Below, piece after piece: positions 36,873 to 45,124 of a DNA stretch of 64,000 nucleotides. The stretch comes from Fimbriimonadaceae bacterium (GTDB lineage: Bacteria; Armatimonadota; Fimbriimonadia; Fimbriimonadales; Fimbriimonadaceae): positions 1,116,001-1,180,000 of the forward strand of contig JABAQM010000001.1 of assembly GCA_019187105.1 (NCBI GenBank), given 5' to 3'. Below the pieces are notes generated by a model. The model was not told the origin of the DNA. It was given only the letters and a program-made list of their open reading frames with translations, and made no database searches. Position numbers and translations under genes: made by a program. Positions within the stretch are counted from its first letter, which is position 1, and each line of letters begins with the position of its first letter.

Positions 36873-37526
36873 TTATCGGTCGGTGGGGGTCGGCTTTGGA
36901 CCCGCGGGCGTAGTCGAAATTGAGGTCAAGCGGCTTCGTCCGGCGGAAACCCATGCGAGATGTTCGGCATCGACGAACCGCCAGGGGAAGTCGTCTCCTT
37001 TACCCGTCGCCAACCCGATCCGCGGGCCGCATAGCACGTTCTCGACAGTCTCACCGGGTTCGAGCCGGAACCCTGCGCCGCCCAGCAGGTCCAGCCCGTC
37101 GTGCTCGCGGGTGATGCCGAAGGCTTGACACAGCTTCCCCGGACCGCTAAGCAGTCCCCGGTCGTCGATGGACGTTCCGCGGCGCTGCCGCATCGAATCG
37201 ATGCCCGTCAAGGGCCGAGCCGCCCGAATCAGGATCGCGGCCGGTATCCCGTGCTCGCGAGCGACCACATTCAGCATCCAGTGATTGCCGTAAGTGAAAT
37301 AGACGTAGGCGTGGCCGGGCGGGCCGAACATCGTGCGGTTGCGCTTGCCTTGGCCGCGAAAGGCGTGGCTGCCCGGATCTTCGGACCCCAGGTAGACCTC
37401 GACTTCGACGAGGCGCGCCCGGCAATCGCCCAGAACCAGGTCCGAGCCAAGAAGCAGCAGCGCGGCCGCTAAGGGGTCGTCGGCGAGTGCCGAGCGAAGG
37501 TTGGGAGCTATCGCGGGCGACGCCAA
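36873..37526 (-). CDS. DNA-3-methyladenine glycosylase, AAG/MPG family
   Basis: The enzyme excises alkylated purines and opens base-excision repair. Family motifs are LVEVEVYLGSEDPGSHAFRG (with the catalytic Glu in VEVE), RNRTMFGPPGHAYVYFTYG and WMLNVVARE, then GPGKLCQAFGI and a C-terminal CGPRIGLATGKGDDFPWRF. The start is uncertain: TTG at 37526 gives 217 residues, close to family length, and GTG at 37586 is an alternative. The open frame continues to 37961 but that part is not conserved-looking. It precedes a perfect terminator. Confidence 0.85.
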   Translation of the reverse strand: MASPAIAPNLRSALADDPLAAALLLLGSDLVLGDCRARLVEVEVYLGSEDPGSHAFRGQGKRNRTMFGPPGHAYVYFTYGNHWMLNVVAREHGIPAAILIRAARPLTGIDSMRQRRGTSIDDRGLLSGPGKLCQAFGITREHDGLDLLGGAGFRLEPGETVENVLCGPRIGLATGKGDDFPWRFVDAEHLAWVSAGRSRLTSISTTPAGPKPTPTDR

Positions 37527-37630
37527 AGATCGAGTCGGACTTCCGCACGGCGCATCCGTGCGTCCCGATTCCGGACGAAGAACCACGCCGCCACCGGCGC
37601 CAAAACCATGAATATTGCCCAACTTGCCAT
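37508..37630 (-). CDS. Possible 40-residue membrane peptide upstream of the glycosylase
   Basis: In a different frame from the glycosylase, ATG at 37630 to TAG at 37508 encodes 40 residues: a single hydrophobic helix (WAIFMVLAPVAAWFFV) followed by a highly basic tail (RNRDARMRRAEVRLDLWRR). It overlaps the glycosylase TTG start by 19 bp. The composition is that of a real small membrane protein, but no ribosome-binding site is clear. Confidence 0.35.
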   Translation of the reverse strand: MASWAIFMVLAPVAAWFFVRNRDARMRRAEVRLDLWRRPR

Positions 37631-37713
37631 GAATGGTAACCCGTTCTACGCCGATCCGCTCCCAAGATATTCCACGAATGCCCACCCGAACCCCAGGAAG
37701 GCAAAATAGACTC

Positions 37714-38388
37714 ATGGGTGCGAGGCTGGTTGACGACGGCTTCGTCGTTCTGCCTGCCGTTCTGTCAAAGGACGAGTGCGGATCGCTGAAGCCGCGGTTC
37801 GACGCCCTGAATGCCGGCGCCGGCACCCGAACCGTGTTGCGGACGGAATGGGGACGGGCGCTGCTTGGCGATCCGCGCGTTACCGCTATCCTCGAGCAAA
37901 TCCGACCCGGTCCCTGGTTCCCCGTACGTTGCATCGCCTTCGACAAATCGCCGGAATCCAATTGGGTGCTCGGATGGCATCAGGATCGGAAGATCGCGGT
38001 CGCCTCGCACGAGGAGGTCGCGGGTTTCACGTCGTGGTCTGAAAAAGAAGGGCTCGTCCACTGCCAGCCGCCTGTCGAATTCCTTGAGTCGATGGTGGCG
38101 GTTCGCCTGCATCTCGACCCGTGCGGGGAAGCGAACGGCGCGTTGAAGGTCATCCCTGGCAGCCATCGCCACGGCCTGCTTGACATTGCCGCAACCCAGG
38201 AAGCAGTTCTGCATGGTCCTGTGGTCGTCACGGAGCTCGCCGCCGGGGATGCGCTCGTGATGCGGCCGATGCTGCTTCATGCGTCGTCGAAGTCGACGTC
38301 CGAGGCCCACCGCCGCGTCATCCACTTCGAGTTTTGCTCGCGGCCGCTGCCGGAGCCCCTGCGCTGGGTGGACTGGTCAGCCGTCTAA
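37714..38388 (+). CDS. Phytanoyl-CoA dioxygenase (PhyH)-family protein
   Basis: The ATG at 37714 lies downstream of AGGAAGG; the frame before it overlaps the glycosylase upstream region. The 224-residue protein has the 2-oxoglutarate/Fe(II) facial triad pattern: LGWHQDRKIAV (His-x-Asp) near 88-98, the distal His in MRPMLLHASS near 186-195, and the 2-oxoglutarate-binding Arg in HRRVIHFEF. It would hydroxylate a small molecule with O2 and 2-oxoglutarate. The substrate cannot be told from the neighbours. It is divergent from the DNA glycosylase gene. Confidence 0.8.
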   Translation: MGARLVDDGFVVLPAVLSKDECGSLKPRFDALNAGAGTRTVLRTEWGRALLGDPRVTAILEQIRPGPWFPVRCIAFDKSPESNWVLGWHQDRKIAVASHEEVAGFTSWSEKEGLVHCQPPVEFLESMVAVRLHLDPCGEANGALKVIPGSHRHGLLDIAATQEAVLHGPVVVTELAAGDALVMRPMLLHASSKSTSEAHRRVIHFEFCSRPLPEPLRWVDWSAV

Positions 38389-38410
38389 TCGGATTGAGGC
38401 TGTGTCCATG

Positions 38411-38439
38411 TTGGGTGTGTACTCAAAAACCGCTATACT
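38411..38439 (+). promoter_or_regulatory. Promoter of uvrB, giving an almost leaderless message
   Basis: TTGGGT (38411-38416), 17-nt spacer and TATACT (38434-38439) precede the uvrB ATG at 38449. The predicted start of transcription, about 38446, leaves only 2-3 nt of leader, and no Shine-Dalgarno is present. No LexA-type palindrome is recognisable. Confidence 0.6.
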
Positions 38440-38448
38440 ATAGTCCAC

Positions 38449-40530
38449 ATGTCTGCGGCGCCGGCCATCGTTCGATATGATGCTCCGCTGACCCTGAGCG
38501 GGGCCTTTGAGCCCAAAGGCGACCAGGGCACCGCGATCGACGGACTGGTGGAGGGACTCGAAACCGGATACCGGTACCAGACCCTGCTCGGCGCGACTGG
38601 TACCGGCAAAACCTTCACGATGGCGAGCGTCATCGAACGGGCTCAGCGTCCCGCGCTGATCATTGCCCACAACAAGACGCTGGCCGCGCAGCTGTGCCAG
38701 GAGTTTCGGGCCTTCTTCCCTGAAAACGCGGTCGAGTATTTCATCAGCTACTACGACTACTATCAGCCGGAAGCCTACGTCCCCCAAAGCGACCTCTACA
38801 TCGAAAAGGACTCCAGCACCAACGAGGAGATCGAGCGGCTTCGGCACGCGGCGACGCAATCCCTTCTCGAGCGGCGGGATGTCGTCGTGGTGGCGAGCGT
38901 GTCCTGCATTTACGGCCTTGGCTCGCCGGACACCTATGCCGAGAGTGTGGTCACGTTCGACACCGCGCGGCCTTTCGACCTCGACGAGGCGTTGCAAAAG
39001 CTCGTCCGGATGCAGTTCACCCGTAACCAGATGGTCCTGGAGCGCGGCACCTTTCGGGTGCGGGGCGACACCCTCGAAATCCAGCCGAAGGATGAGGAGT
39101 TGGTGACCCGCGTTGAGTTCTTCGGCGACGCCGTGGAGCGAATCCGCATCATCGACCCGTTGACGCAGGAGGTTCTCGACGAACCGACCCGCATCAGCGT
39201 CTTCCCCGCCACCCATTACGTGACGCCCTGGGAACGATTGGAGAATGTGATCGACCAGATCCTTGCCGAGCGCGAGCTGCAGGTCGAAGCCTTCAAGTCG
39301 CAGGGGAAGCTGTTGGAGGCGCAGCGCCTGAGCCAGCGGGTGGACTTCGACGTGGAAATGATGCGCGAGGTCGGCTTCTGCAGCGGCATCGAAAACTACT
39401 CCAGATACTTCGATGGCCGAACCATTGGGGAGCCTCCTTATACGCTCCTGGACTTTTTGCCATCGGACGCGATCGTCTTCATCGACGAAAGCCACCAGAC
39501 GCTGCCCCAGATACGCGCGATGTACAACGGGGATCGCCAGCGGAAGTCGGTCCTGGTCGACTACGGTTTCCGGCTCCCCAGCGCGCTCGACAACCGTCCG
39601 CTCAAGTTCGACGAGTTCTTGGAGCGGGTCGGTCAGACGATTTTTGTCAGCGCGACGCCAGGACCGTTCGAACGGGAAGTGCAGAGCCAGCAGGTGCAGC
39701 AGATTATTCGGCCCACATACATTGTGGATCCCGAAGTTGAAGTTAGGCCGACGAAAGGTCAGATCGACGACTTAATCAACGAGATCCAGCGCCGTGTCGC
39801 CAAGAAGCAGCGGACGCTGGTAACGACCCTGACGAAACGGATGGCGGAGGACCTGACCTCCTATCTTCAGGAACTGAACATCAGCGTGAACTACATCCAC
39901 TCCAACATCCACTCGCTGGAGCGGCCGGAAATCTTGCGCGACCTGCGTCTTGGCCGGTACGACGTGGTGGTTGGAGTGAACCTGTTGCGAGAAGGATTGG
40001 ACCTGCCGGAAGTTTCGCTTGTCGCGATTCTGGATGCGGACAAGGAGGGATTTCTCCGCTCCAATACGTCGCTCGTCCAGACCATCGGCCGCGCCGCTCG
40101 AAACATCGATGGACTCGTTATCATGTACGCCGATCTGATGACCGGCTCGATGCAGGAGGCGATCGAAGAAACAAAGCGTCGTCGCGAGATTCAGAGCGAA
40201 TACAACGAGGCCCATGGCATCGTGCCGCAGACGATTATCAAAGAGGTTCGCGAAACGGTGCGATCCTTCGACGCGGTTGCCGAAGTCCAGGCGCAATACA
40301 ACGCGGAGGGGTGGGCGGGGGCGGACGGGATCGGCGAGTCGATGAGGCTCGAAGACATTCCGATGCTGGTCGATGCGATGGAAAAGGAGATGAAGTCGTA
40401 CGCGAAAGCGATGGAGTTCGAAAAGGCGGCGGAGATCCGTGACGAAATCACCCGCCTGCGCCAAATTGCGGGTCTGAGCCACGGCAAGCTCGGGCAGTCG
40501 TCACGGCGGAAGGATCCACGCCGGCGCTAA
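38449..40530 (+). CDS. uvrB: Excinuclease ABC subunit B
   Basis: This 693-residue protein is full length. UvrB verifies damage in nucleotide excision repair with UvrA and recruits UvrC. Walker A GATGTGKT lies at 48-55, the damage-probing beta-hairpin [12 protein letters not shown] near 101-112, the DEAD-like box IDESH near 340, and motif VI (QTIGRAARN) near 544. The C-terminal UVR domain, [22 protein letters not shown], contacts UvrC. Upstream is a promoter that leaves virtually no leader. The next gene is convergent and ends 14 bp away. Confidence 0.98.
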   Translation: MSAAPAIVRYDAPLTLSGAFEPKGDQGTAIDGLVEGLETGYRYQTLLGATGTGKTFTMASVIERAQRPALIIAHNKTLAAQLCQEFRAFFPENAVEYFISYYDYYQPEAYVPQSDLYIEKDSSTNEEIERLRHAATQSLLERRDVVVVASVSCIYGLGSPDTYAESVVTFDTARPFDLDEALQKLVRMQFTRNQMVLERGTFRVRGDTLEIQPKDEELVTRVEFFGDAVERIRIIDPLTQEVLDEPTRISVFPATHYVTPWERLENVIDQILAERELQVEAFKSQGKLLEAQRLSQRVDFDVEMMREVGFCSGIENYSRYFDGRTIGEPPYTLLDFLPSDAIVFIDESHQTLPQIRAMYNGDRQRKSVLVDYGFRLPSALDNRPLKFDEFLERVGQTIFVSATPGPFEREVQSQQVQQIIRPTYIVDPEVEVRPTKGQIDDLINEIQRRVAKKQRTLVTTLTKRMAEDLTSYLQELNISVNYIHSNIHSLERPEILRDLRLGRYDVVVGVNLLREGLDLPEVSLVAILDADKEGFLRSNTSLVQTIGRAARNIDGLVIMYADLMTGSMQEAIEETKRRREIQSEYNEAHGIVPQTIIKEVRETVRSFDAVAEVQAQYNAEGWAGADGIGESMRLEDIPMLVDAMEKEMKSYAKAMEFEKAAEIRDEITRLRQIAGLSHGKLGQSSRRKDPRRR

Positions 40531-40543
40531 ATGGTCTGTCGTG

Positions 40544-42442
40544 CTAGCGCGACCAATACAGCAAATCCTTGCGCTTCTTCTTCAGGTACTTCGCCAGGTC
40601 GTTGCTTGGGGTCACGGCAGCCCAATCAATGTCCAGCTTCTCAGCCATTGCCTCCTCAATCGCCTTTCGAGCAGCTTCGGCGATCTGGTCCTCGGACAAG
40701 GCGAATGCATTCCACCGAACGGTAAAGACCACGAGTCGCGCCGAGCGCCCAACATGCTTCGTTGAGAATTTCTCGAACGCATGCACGGACTGGATTTGGC
40801 TTACACCTCCAACCAACTTGTCGATGACAGCGAATTCGCGCTCGTCCAACTGCGTCGGCCGCAAGTCATCGCCAGGGAAAACGCTGTAGAGTTCGGCGAG
40901 AATCTCATTTTCCTTCTCCGCGATCTCGTCCGCCTGTAGGTTGATCTCGCGTGCCCGCTCCGCGTTCCCCTGCTTGTAATAGATCCCAGCCAATTCCCGA
41001 CGCAAGGTGTACCGCTGCTCATCACTTTCCGCGATTTCAAGCGCCCGCTCCAGCGTGGCGGCGGCCTCGTCGCTCCCGGTCAGGTATTGGGCTCGACCGA
41101 GGTACCGGAGGATGGCGGGATCGCTGGGAAGATACTGGACCGCTTCTTGCATGACCTCTAAGGCGGCCGCATCGGAGTTGTGAATACCATTGAACCGCGC
41201 CAACTCCATCCAGTCCTTGACGGTTCGATCGGATGCGGGAATTGTGATGATCCGGGCGGATTCTTGCTTCAGCGCGGCGGCATCGTCGTACGACGATTTC
41301 CATTCGTGAGCGACCATTGTGCTCCATTCGTGGTCGAAGTCGGACAATAGCTTCTCGGACCTGCCTTCAAAATAGGCCATCAGGGCGCTGGGACAAGGGT
41401 TCTTCTGCAAGTCGGCAATGAGGGATTCGCGGTTCTCCGCATTGAGAAGATGGCCCTGCCCAAGAGCGGTTATCCGATCCATCAGAGAAGGATGGCTGTC
41501 ATCGATTGTCGTCGTGAGCTTGGACTGGGACTCGAGAGCATCCCGCAAGCGGGCATCGTCCGCCAATTCCAGCTCCACCATCTGGGTGAAGTAGTCTCGG
41601 GCAGGCTGAGGATCCTCGACCGCCCGATTCCAGACGCGGCGCTCGTAGGGTCCGAGCAAGGCGCTATCAAGGACCGAGATTTTCAGGAGTGCCTTCGCGG
41701 CGATTTCTGGGCTCGTGACCTCGGCCGCACAGGCGTCGGCTTCGAACTCGGATTGGCGTCGTACGACCGACAGCAAGGCTTCCAGCCGAGGAACGTACCA
41801 GTCGAGAAATCGCCGCGCAATCCCAGCCACCACGGAGTTCTCGTGGTTGAATTTCTCCAGTAGCTTCGACCACATCAGTTGGTCCTGCCAAGCCTTCATC
41901 GTGCGGTGGGTGTGTTTCCGGCTGTGGTGACCCAACTCGTGAGCGATGATGGAGAGCACCTCGTCCCGGCTCATTCGAAGGAGCAGGGGCAGCCCCAGAC
42001 AGACATAGTAGGCGCTGCCGAATGGACCCAGCTTGGTGCTCTTCGCTGCGAAGGCGTTGGAGTCTCCCATGATTTGCACGCCATCGACCTGCGGAGCCGC
42101 GAGGGTCTGGCGGGCCCGCTCGATGTCGGCAAAAAGGGCCGGCGACTCCTGGGGGGAGGTTGCACGATTCTCAGGCGGCGGAACCCGAAAGATCATGGCC
42201 CGGATGAAGAACACCGCCGCGATGCCGGCAAAAATGGCGAACTTGGCGAGGGCGCCCGAACCCATAAAGATCATAAGCGCGACCAGCAAGCCGAGCACCA
42301 GCAAAACGCCAACAAACAAGCCCACAAACGCAAGGCGCCCGATGGCCCGGAATCGGCCCACCTTTCGCTCGTACGCGGCAAAATCGCTTTTTGCAAGCTC
42401 CTGATTACTTCGGACAAGTTCGTCGTACTGTTGCTGGTCCAT
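40544..42442 (-). CDS. M48-family metalloprotease with TPR-like C-terminus
   Basis: The ATG at 42442 is supported by a promoter immediately upstream. The 632-residue protein has two TM helices near 33-60 and 66-86 (FVGLFVGVLLVLGLLVALMIF, FAIFAGIAAVFFI), the zinc motif HELGHH at 168-173 and the third ligand in EFEADACAAEV near 235. These place it in the M48 (HtpX/Ste24-like) membrane proteases, which act in membrane-protein quality control. The C-terminal half holds TPR-like repeats (AALEVMQEAVQYLPSDPAIL, GSDEAAATLERALEIA). The combination of M48 and TPR resembles BepA/YfgC but with TM anchors. Confidence 0.85.
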   Translation of the reverse strand: MDQQQYDELVRSNQELAKSDFAAYERKVGRFRAIGRLAFVGLFVGVLLVLGLLVALMIFMGSGALAKFAIFAGIAAVFFIRAMIFRVPPPENRATSPQESPALFADIERARQTLAAPQVDGVQIMGDSNAFAAKSTKLGPFGSAYYVCLGLPLLLRMSRDEVLSIIAHELGHHSRKHTHRTMKAWQDQLMWSKLLEKFNHENSVVAGIARRFLDWYVPRLEALLSVVRRQSEFEADACAAEVTSPEIAAKALLKISVLDSALLGPYERRVWNRAVEDPQPARDYFTQMVELELADDARLRDALESQSKLTTTIDDSHPSLMDRITALGQGHLLNAENRESLIADLQKNPCPSALMAYFEGRSEKLLSDFDHEWSTMVAHEWKSSYDDAAALKQESARIITIPASDRTVKDWMELARFNGIHNSDAAALEVMQEAVQYLPSDPAILRYLGRAQYLTGSDEAAATLERALEIAESDEQRYTLRRELAGIYYKQGNAERAREINLQADEIAEKENEILAELYSVFPGDDLRPTQLDEREFAVIDKLVGGVSQIQSVHAFEKFSTKHVGRSARLVVFTVRWNAFALSEDQIAEAARKAIEEAMAEKLDIDWAAVTPSNDLAKYLKKKRKDLLYWSR

Positions 42443-42451
42443 TAACACAAT

Positions 42452-42481
42452 ATCATGCGACCTAACAATTGGCCCTGTCAA
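42452..42481 (-). promoter_or_regulatory. Promoter of the M48 protease gene
   Basis: On the minus strand, TTGACA (42481-42476), 18-nt spacer and CATGAT (42457-42452) lie 9 nt before the ATG at 42442. Transcription would begin within 2-3 nt of the ATG, and there is no Shine-Dalgarno. Confidence 0.5.
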
Positions 42482-42569
42482 TTGTTTTGACGATCACATA
42501 AGAAGAAACCCCCAGGTCCGCCAGCGCGCCTTTCAAAGATATGTTACAATACTGTCACGTATTGCGATC

Positions 42570-43352
42570 GTGGACTCGGAATCCGTTTGGCGAGCGTTGA
42601 GCAGCCAACACCGCCGACGACTCCTCGAAGAGATGCGCGATGGGCCGAAGACCACCGGTGAGCTCGCCAAGGCGATGCCAGGCCTCACCCGGTTTGCGGT
42701 CATGCAGCATCTCGGTGTCTTGGAGGAAGCGGGGCTGGTGCTGGTTAAGCGAGAGGGCAGAAATCGGTTCAACTACTCGAACCCGGCTGCCATCCGCGAG
42801 CTCTTTCAGGCCTGGGTGGAACCCCTGGCCTCGAACGCGGCCGAAGCGGCCCAACACATGCGCCGATACGCAGAAAACAAGTACGAGGCAATACAGAAGA
42901 TGAGTGAACAGATGCGCGTGGTGAAGATCGAGATGGAGTCGGTCATCGCCGCGCCAAAGGAAATCGTGTTTAGGGCCATGACCGAGGAGATCGGCGGCTG
43001 GTGGCCGCACCGGATGGTCGAGGGCGCCGACATGTTTTATGAACCGCGAGTCGGCGGACAGTTCGGCGAGCGACGCGCAGACGGCGCCGGCTGCCTTTAT
43101 GGGCAGGTCTCCCTTTTCATCCCAAACGAGAAGGTCGTGGTCTCCAACGTCGGGTTCTTCGACGACTACTGCGCCACCAACACCGAGACGGTCTCGGAAG
43201 AAGGAGAGGGCACCCGCTATCGCAAGAGCCTGCACCTGTGGGGCATCGTTCCCGAACCGCTCGAACGCATGCTGACGGAAGGAAGCAGGCAACTGATCGA
43301 AGACGCATTGAAGCAATACTGCGAAGGCAAAGCGAGAGGAGATCAAGCATGA
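42570..43352 (+). CDS. ArsR-type HTH fused to SRPBCC/AHSA1 domain
   Basis: The GTG at 42570 follows a TACAAT box at 42545. Residues 1-85 are an ArsR-like winged helix (SSQHRRRLLEEMRDGPKTTG, LTRFAVMQHLGVLEEAGLV); residues 112-240 are an AHSA1-type SRPBCC domain (VIAAPKEIVFRAMTEEIGGWW), which has a hydrophobic ligand pocket. Such fusions are probably ligand-responsive repressors. The gene overlaps the following SRPBCC gene by ATGA, so it may regulate its own operon. Confidence 0.82.
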   Translation: MDSESVWRALSSQHRRRLLEEMRDGPKTTGELAKAMPGLTRFAVMQHLGVLEEAGLVLVKREGRNRFNYSNPAAIRELFQAWVEPLASNAAEAAQHMRRYAENKYEAIQKMSEQMRVVKIEMESVIAAPKEIVFRAMTEEIGGWWPHRMVEGADMFYEPRVGGQFGERRADGAGCLYGQVSLFIPNEKVVVSNVGFFDDYCATNTETVSEEGEGTRYRKSLHLWGIVPEPLERMLTEGSRQLIEDALKQYCEGKARGDQA

Positions 43353-43963
43353 AAGTCAATATCGCTACGGCGCACTCCGTGGACGACGCCACATGCAAGG
43401 CGGCAACCGGCAAAACCCTCCAGGAATGGTGGGCTTATCTGGACGAGCGCGGCGGACCCAGCCAGGGTCGAAGAGAGATCGGCAACCACCTTTATGGAGA
43501 GCTCAAAGTCGACGAATGGTGGACGGCGACCCTTAACTACGAATACGAAACGGCGCGCGGCATCAAGGACAAGGACGGCCGCCACAACGGCTACACGATC
43601 TGCGTGACGAAGACGATCAACGCACCGGTCGAGAAGGTCTACGCAGCATGGTCCGATCCGGCCTTACTGAAGCAGTGGTTCGCCGACGGCATCGAGGCGA
43701 AGGTTGAGGATGGCGGAACGTGGACCGATGGGGACGGCAATGGCGGCGATTATAAACGCATCCGGTCCAACAAGGACCTCCGTTTCACCTGGAAGGGTGC
43801 ATCGGGCGATGAAAGTCTGGTCGATGTTACGCTGACCGACAAGGGCGGCAAGACGGGCCTTCTTATCAACCACGCCCGGATTCAGACGACGGCCGAAAAG
43901 GACGGCCTGCGCGCGGCTTGGGGAGAGGCGGCGAACCGCCTAAAATCCTTAGCCGAGGGTTAG
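43349..43963 (+). CDS. DUF4287-like plus SRPBCC/AHSA1 protein
   Basis: The ATG at 43349 overlaps the stop of the ArsR-SRPBCC gene. In the 204-residue protein, residues 10-75 (ATGKTLQEWWAYLDERGG, REIGNHLYGELKVDEWW) look like DUF4287, and residues 85-204 form an AHSA1 domain (KTINAPVEKVYAAWSDPALL, GLLINHARIQTTAEKDGLRA). These proteins bind small hydrophobic ligands or act as stress co-chaperones; the pairing with an ArsR-SRPBCC regulator is common. No catalytic residues are seen. Confidence 0.8.
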   Translation: MKVNIATAHSVDDATCKAATGKTLQEWWAYLDERGGPSQGRREIGNHLYGELKVDEWWTATLNYEYETARGIKDKDGRHNGYTICVTKTINAPVEKVYAAWSDPALLKQWFADGIEAKVEDGGTWTDGDGNGGDYKRIRSNKDLRFTWKGASGDESLVDVTLTDKGGKTGLLINHARIQTTAEKDGLRAAWGEAANRLKSLAEG

Positions 43964-43989
43964 AAAACGGTACACGTGTCTGGTAATAT
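43960..43989 (+). promoter_or_regulatory. Promoter of the DUF1579-like gene
   Basis: TTAGAA (43960-43965), 18-nt spacer and TAATAT (43984-43989) with extended TGG precede the ATG at 44006, which itself has AAGGAG 5 nt upstream. Confidence 0.5.
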
Positions 43990-44005
43990 GCCAGCAAGGA
44001 GCTAT

Positions 44006-44524
44006 ATGATGCGACTCAAAACTTTAATTCTTGGCGTTCTGTCGTTAATTGCCATCACGGCCCAAGCCCAGATGGCCCCCGTCCCGGAAGAGATGAAGAA
44101 ACTCGAGTGGATGGTAGGCACGTGGACCGGGAAGGTTAAGTGGACGATGACCGGCATGGATCCGATGGATGCCGAAATGTCGATGACCAACACCATGGAC
44201 GGCCCATTCATGAAGCAGGTTTCCAAGACCGACATGATGGGAATGTCGATGGTCGAGACCTGCTACCTCGGATGGGATGCGAAGAAAAAGCAGTACTCCT
44301 CATGGACGTTCACCAATTTTTCCAATGATCCGCGCATCGAGCACGGGCAAGTCAAGGGCGACGTCATGGTGTTCAACTGCGACGGTTGGGACGTGATGGG
44401 TCAAAACACGATCAGCCGTGCGACCATGACCAAAAAATCCGACAAGGAAGTCGCCTTTCTCCTCGAATTCAAGGAGAACGGCAAGTGGACGAAGGCCGGC
44501 GAAGGCACCTTCGTCAAGAAGTAG
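44006..44524 (+). CDS. DUF1579-like exported protein
   Basis: The ATG at 44006 follows AAGGAG and gives a signal peptide (LKTLILGVLSLIAITAQAQ). The mature protein, about 150 residues, reads LEWMVGTWTGKVKW, GPFMKQVSKTDM, YLGWDAKKKQYSSWTF and VAFLLEFKENGKWTKAGEGT, the pattern of DUF1579, a lipocalin-like beta-barrel. It is unusually methionine rich (TMTGMDPMDAEMSMTN, MMGMSMVE), which may suit copper binding, though this is a guess. It is followed directly by an outer-membrane-like protein. Confidence 0.75.
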   Translation: MMRLKTLILGVLSLIAITAQAQMAPVPEEMKKLEWMVGTWTGKVKWTMTGMDPMDAEMSMTNTMDGPFMKQVSKTDMMGMSMVETCYLGWDAKKKQYSSWTFTNFSNDPRIEHGQVKGDVMVFNCDGWDVMGQNTISRATMTKKSDKEVAFLLEFKENGKWTKAGEGTFVKK

Positions 44525-45124
44525 ATGACCTGGCTCGGTGCTATGGAGCGGGGACCGGTATCCTTTGGCTCCATGGCACCGGCTCGCTTCGCTGCAATTG
44601 CGGCATTTCTAACGATCCTCGTTAACCCCGCCCGGTCGCAGGCTCTCGAGCTTAGCGAATACGGCCTGGGGATTTCCTTCGGTGCTTACTTTCCGCAAAG
44701 CCGCGAAGTCCGCGATGCACTGGGTGGCACTTGGATTAGCTACGGCGTTTCGCCCATGCGCCGCGAACACCCCAGTGGCTGGAAGTTCGACATCGGCTTT
44801 GACTACATTGGCCGATCGAAGAATGGAAATCGAGTCTCGGTGCTCGGCGTGGGTTTCGGCGTCCGTAAGGTGTTTGGAACGGCCAACGAGTTTCGCCCCT
44901 ACGTTGCCGCTCATATCGGACCCGCCTACCAGGACTATGCGATCTTTCGGGGTGCCCAGCGGGTTGCCGATCGCCGCTTCGGGCTGATGGGCAACCTCGA
45001 AGTCGGCGTCATCATCTCGGATCGACTGAAGATTCGAGCTCGATACGTGCCCATCTCCAAGTCAGACGGATTCGACTTCTCCGGCTTCTCGATAGGCGTC
45101 AGCTACCAGGTCTTTCGTTTCTGA
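44525..45124 (+). CDS. Outer-membrane beta-barrel-like protein
   Basis: The frame starts right after the preceding stop. The likely functional start is ATG 44573, which gives a signal peptide (ARFAAIAAFLTILVNPARSQA); ATGs at 44525 and 44543 are also in frame. The rest shows alternating strands with aromatic ends (YGLGISFGAYF, GWKFDIGFDYIG, LGVGFGVRKVFG) and ends in YQVFRF, as outer-membrane barrels often do with a terminal Phe. The barrel would have about eight strands. Its stop overlaps the hflX start (TGATG). Function is unknown. Confidence 0.65.
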   Translation: MTWLGAMERGPVSFGSMAPARFAAIAAFLTILVNPARSQALELSEYGLGISFGAYFPQSREVRDALGGTWISYGVSPMRREHPSGWKFDIGFDYIGRSKNGNRVSVLGVGFGVRKVFGTANEFRPYVAAHIGPAYQDYAIFRGAQRVADRRFGLMGNLEVGVIISDRLKIRARYVPISKSDGFDFSGFSIGVSYQVFRF

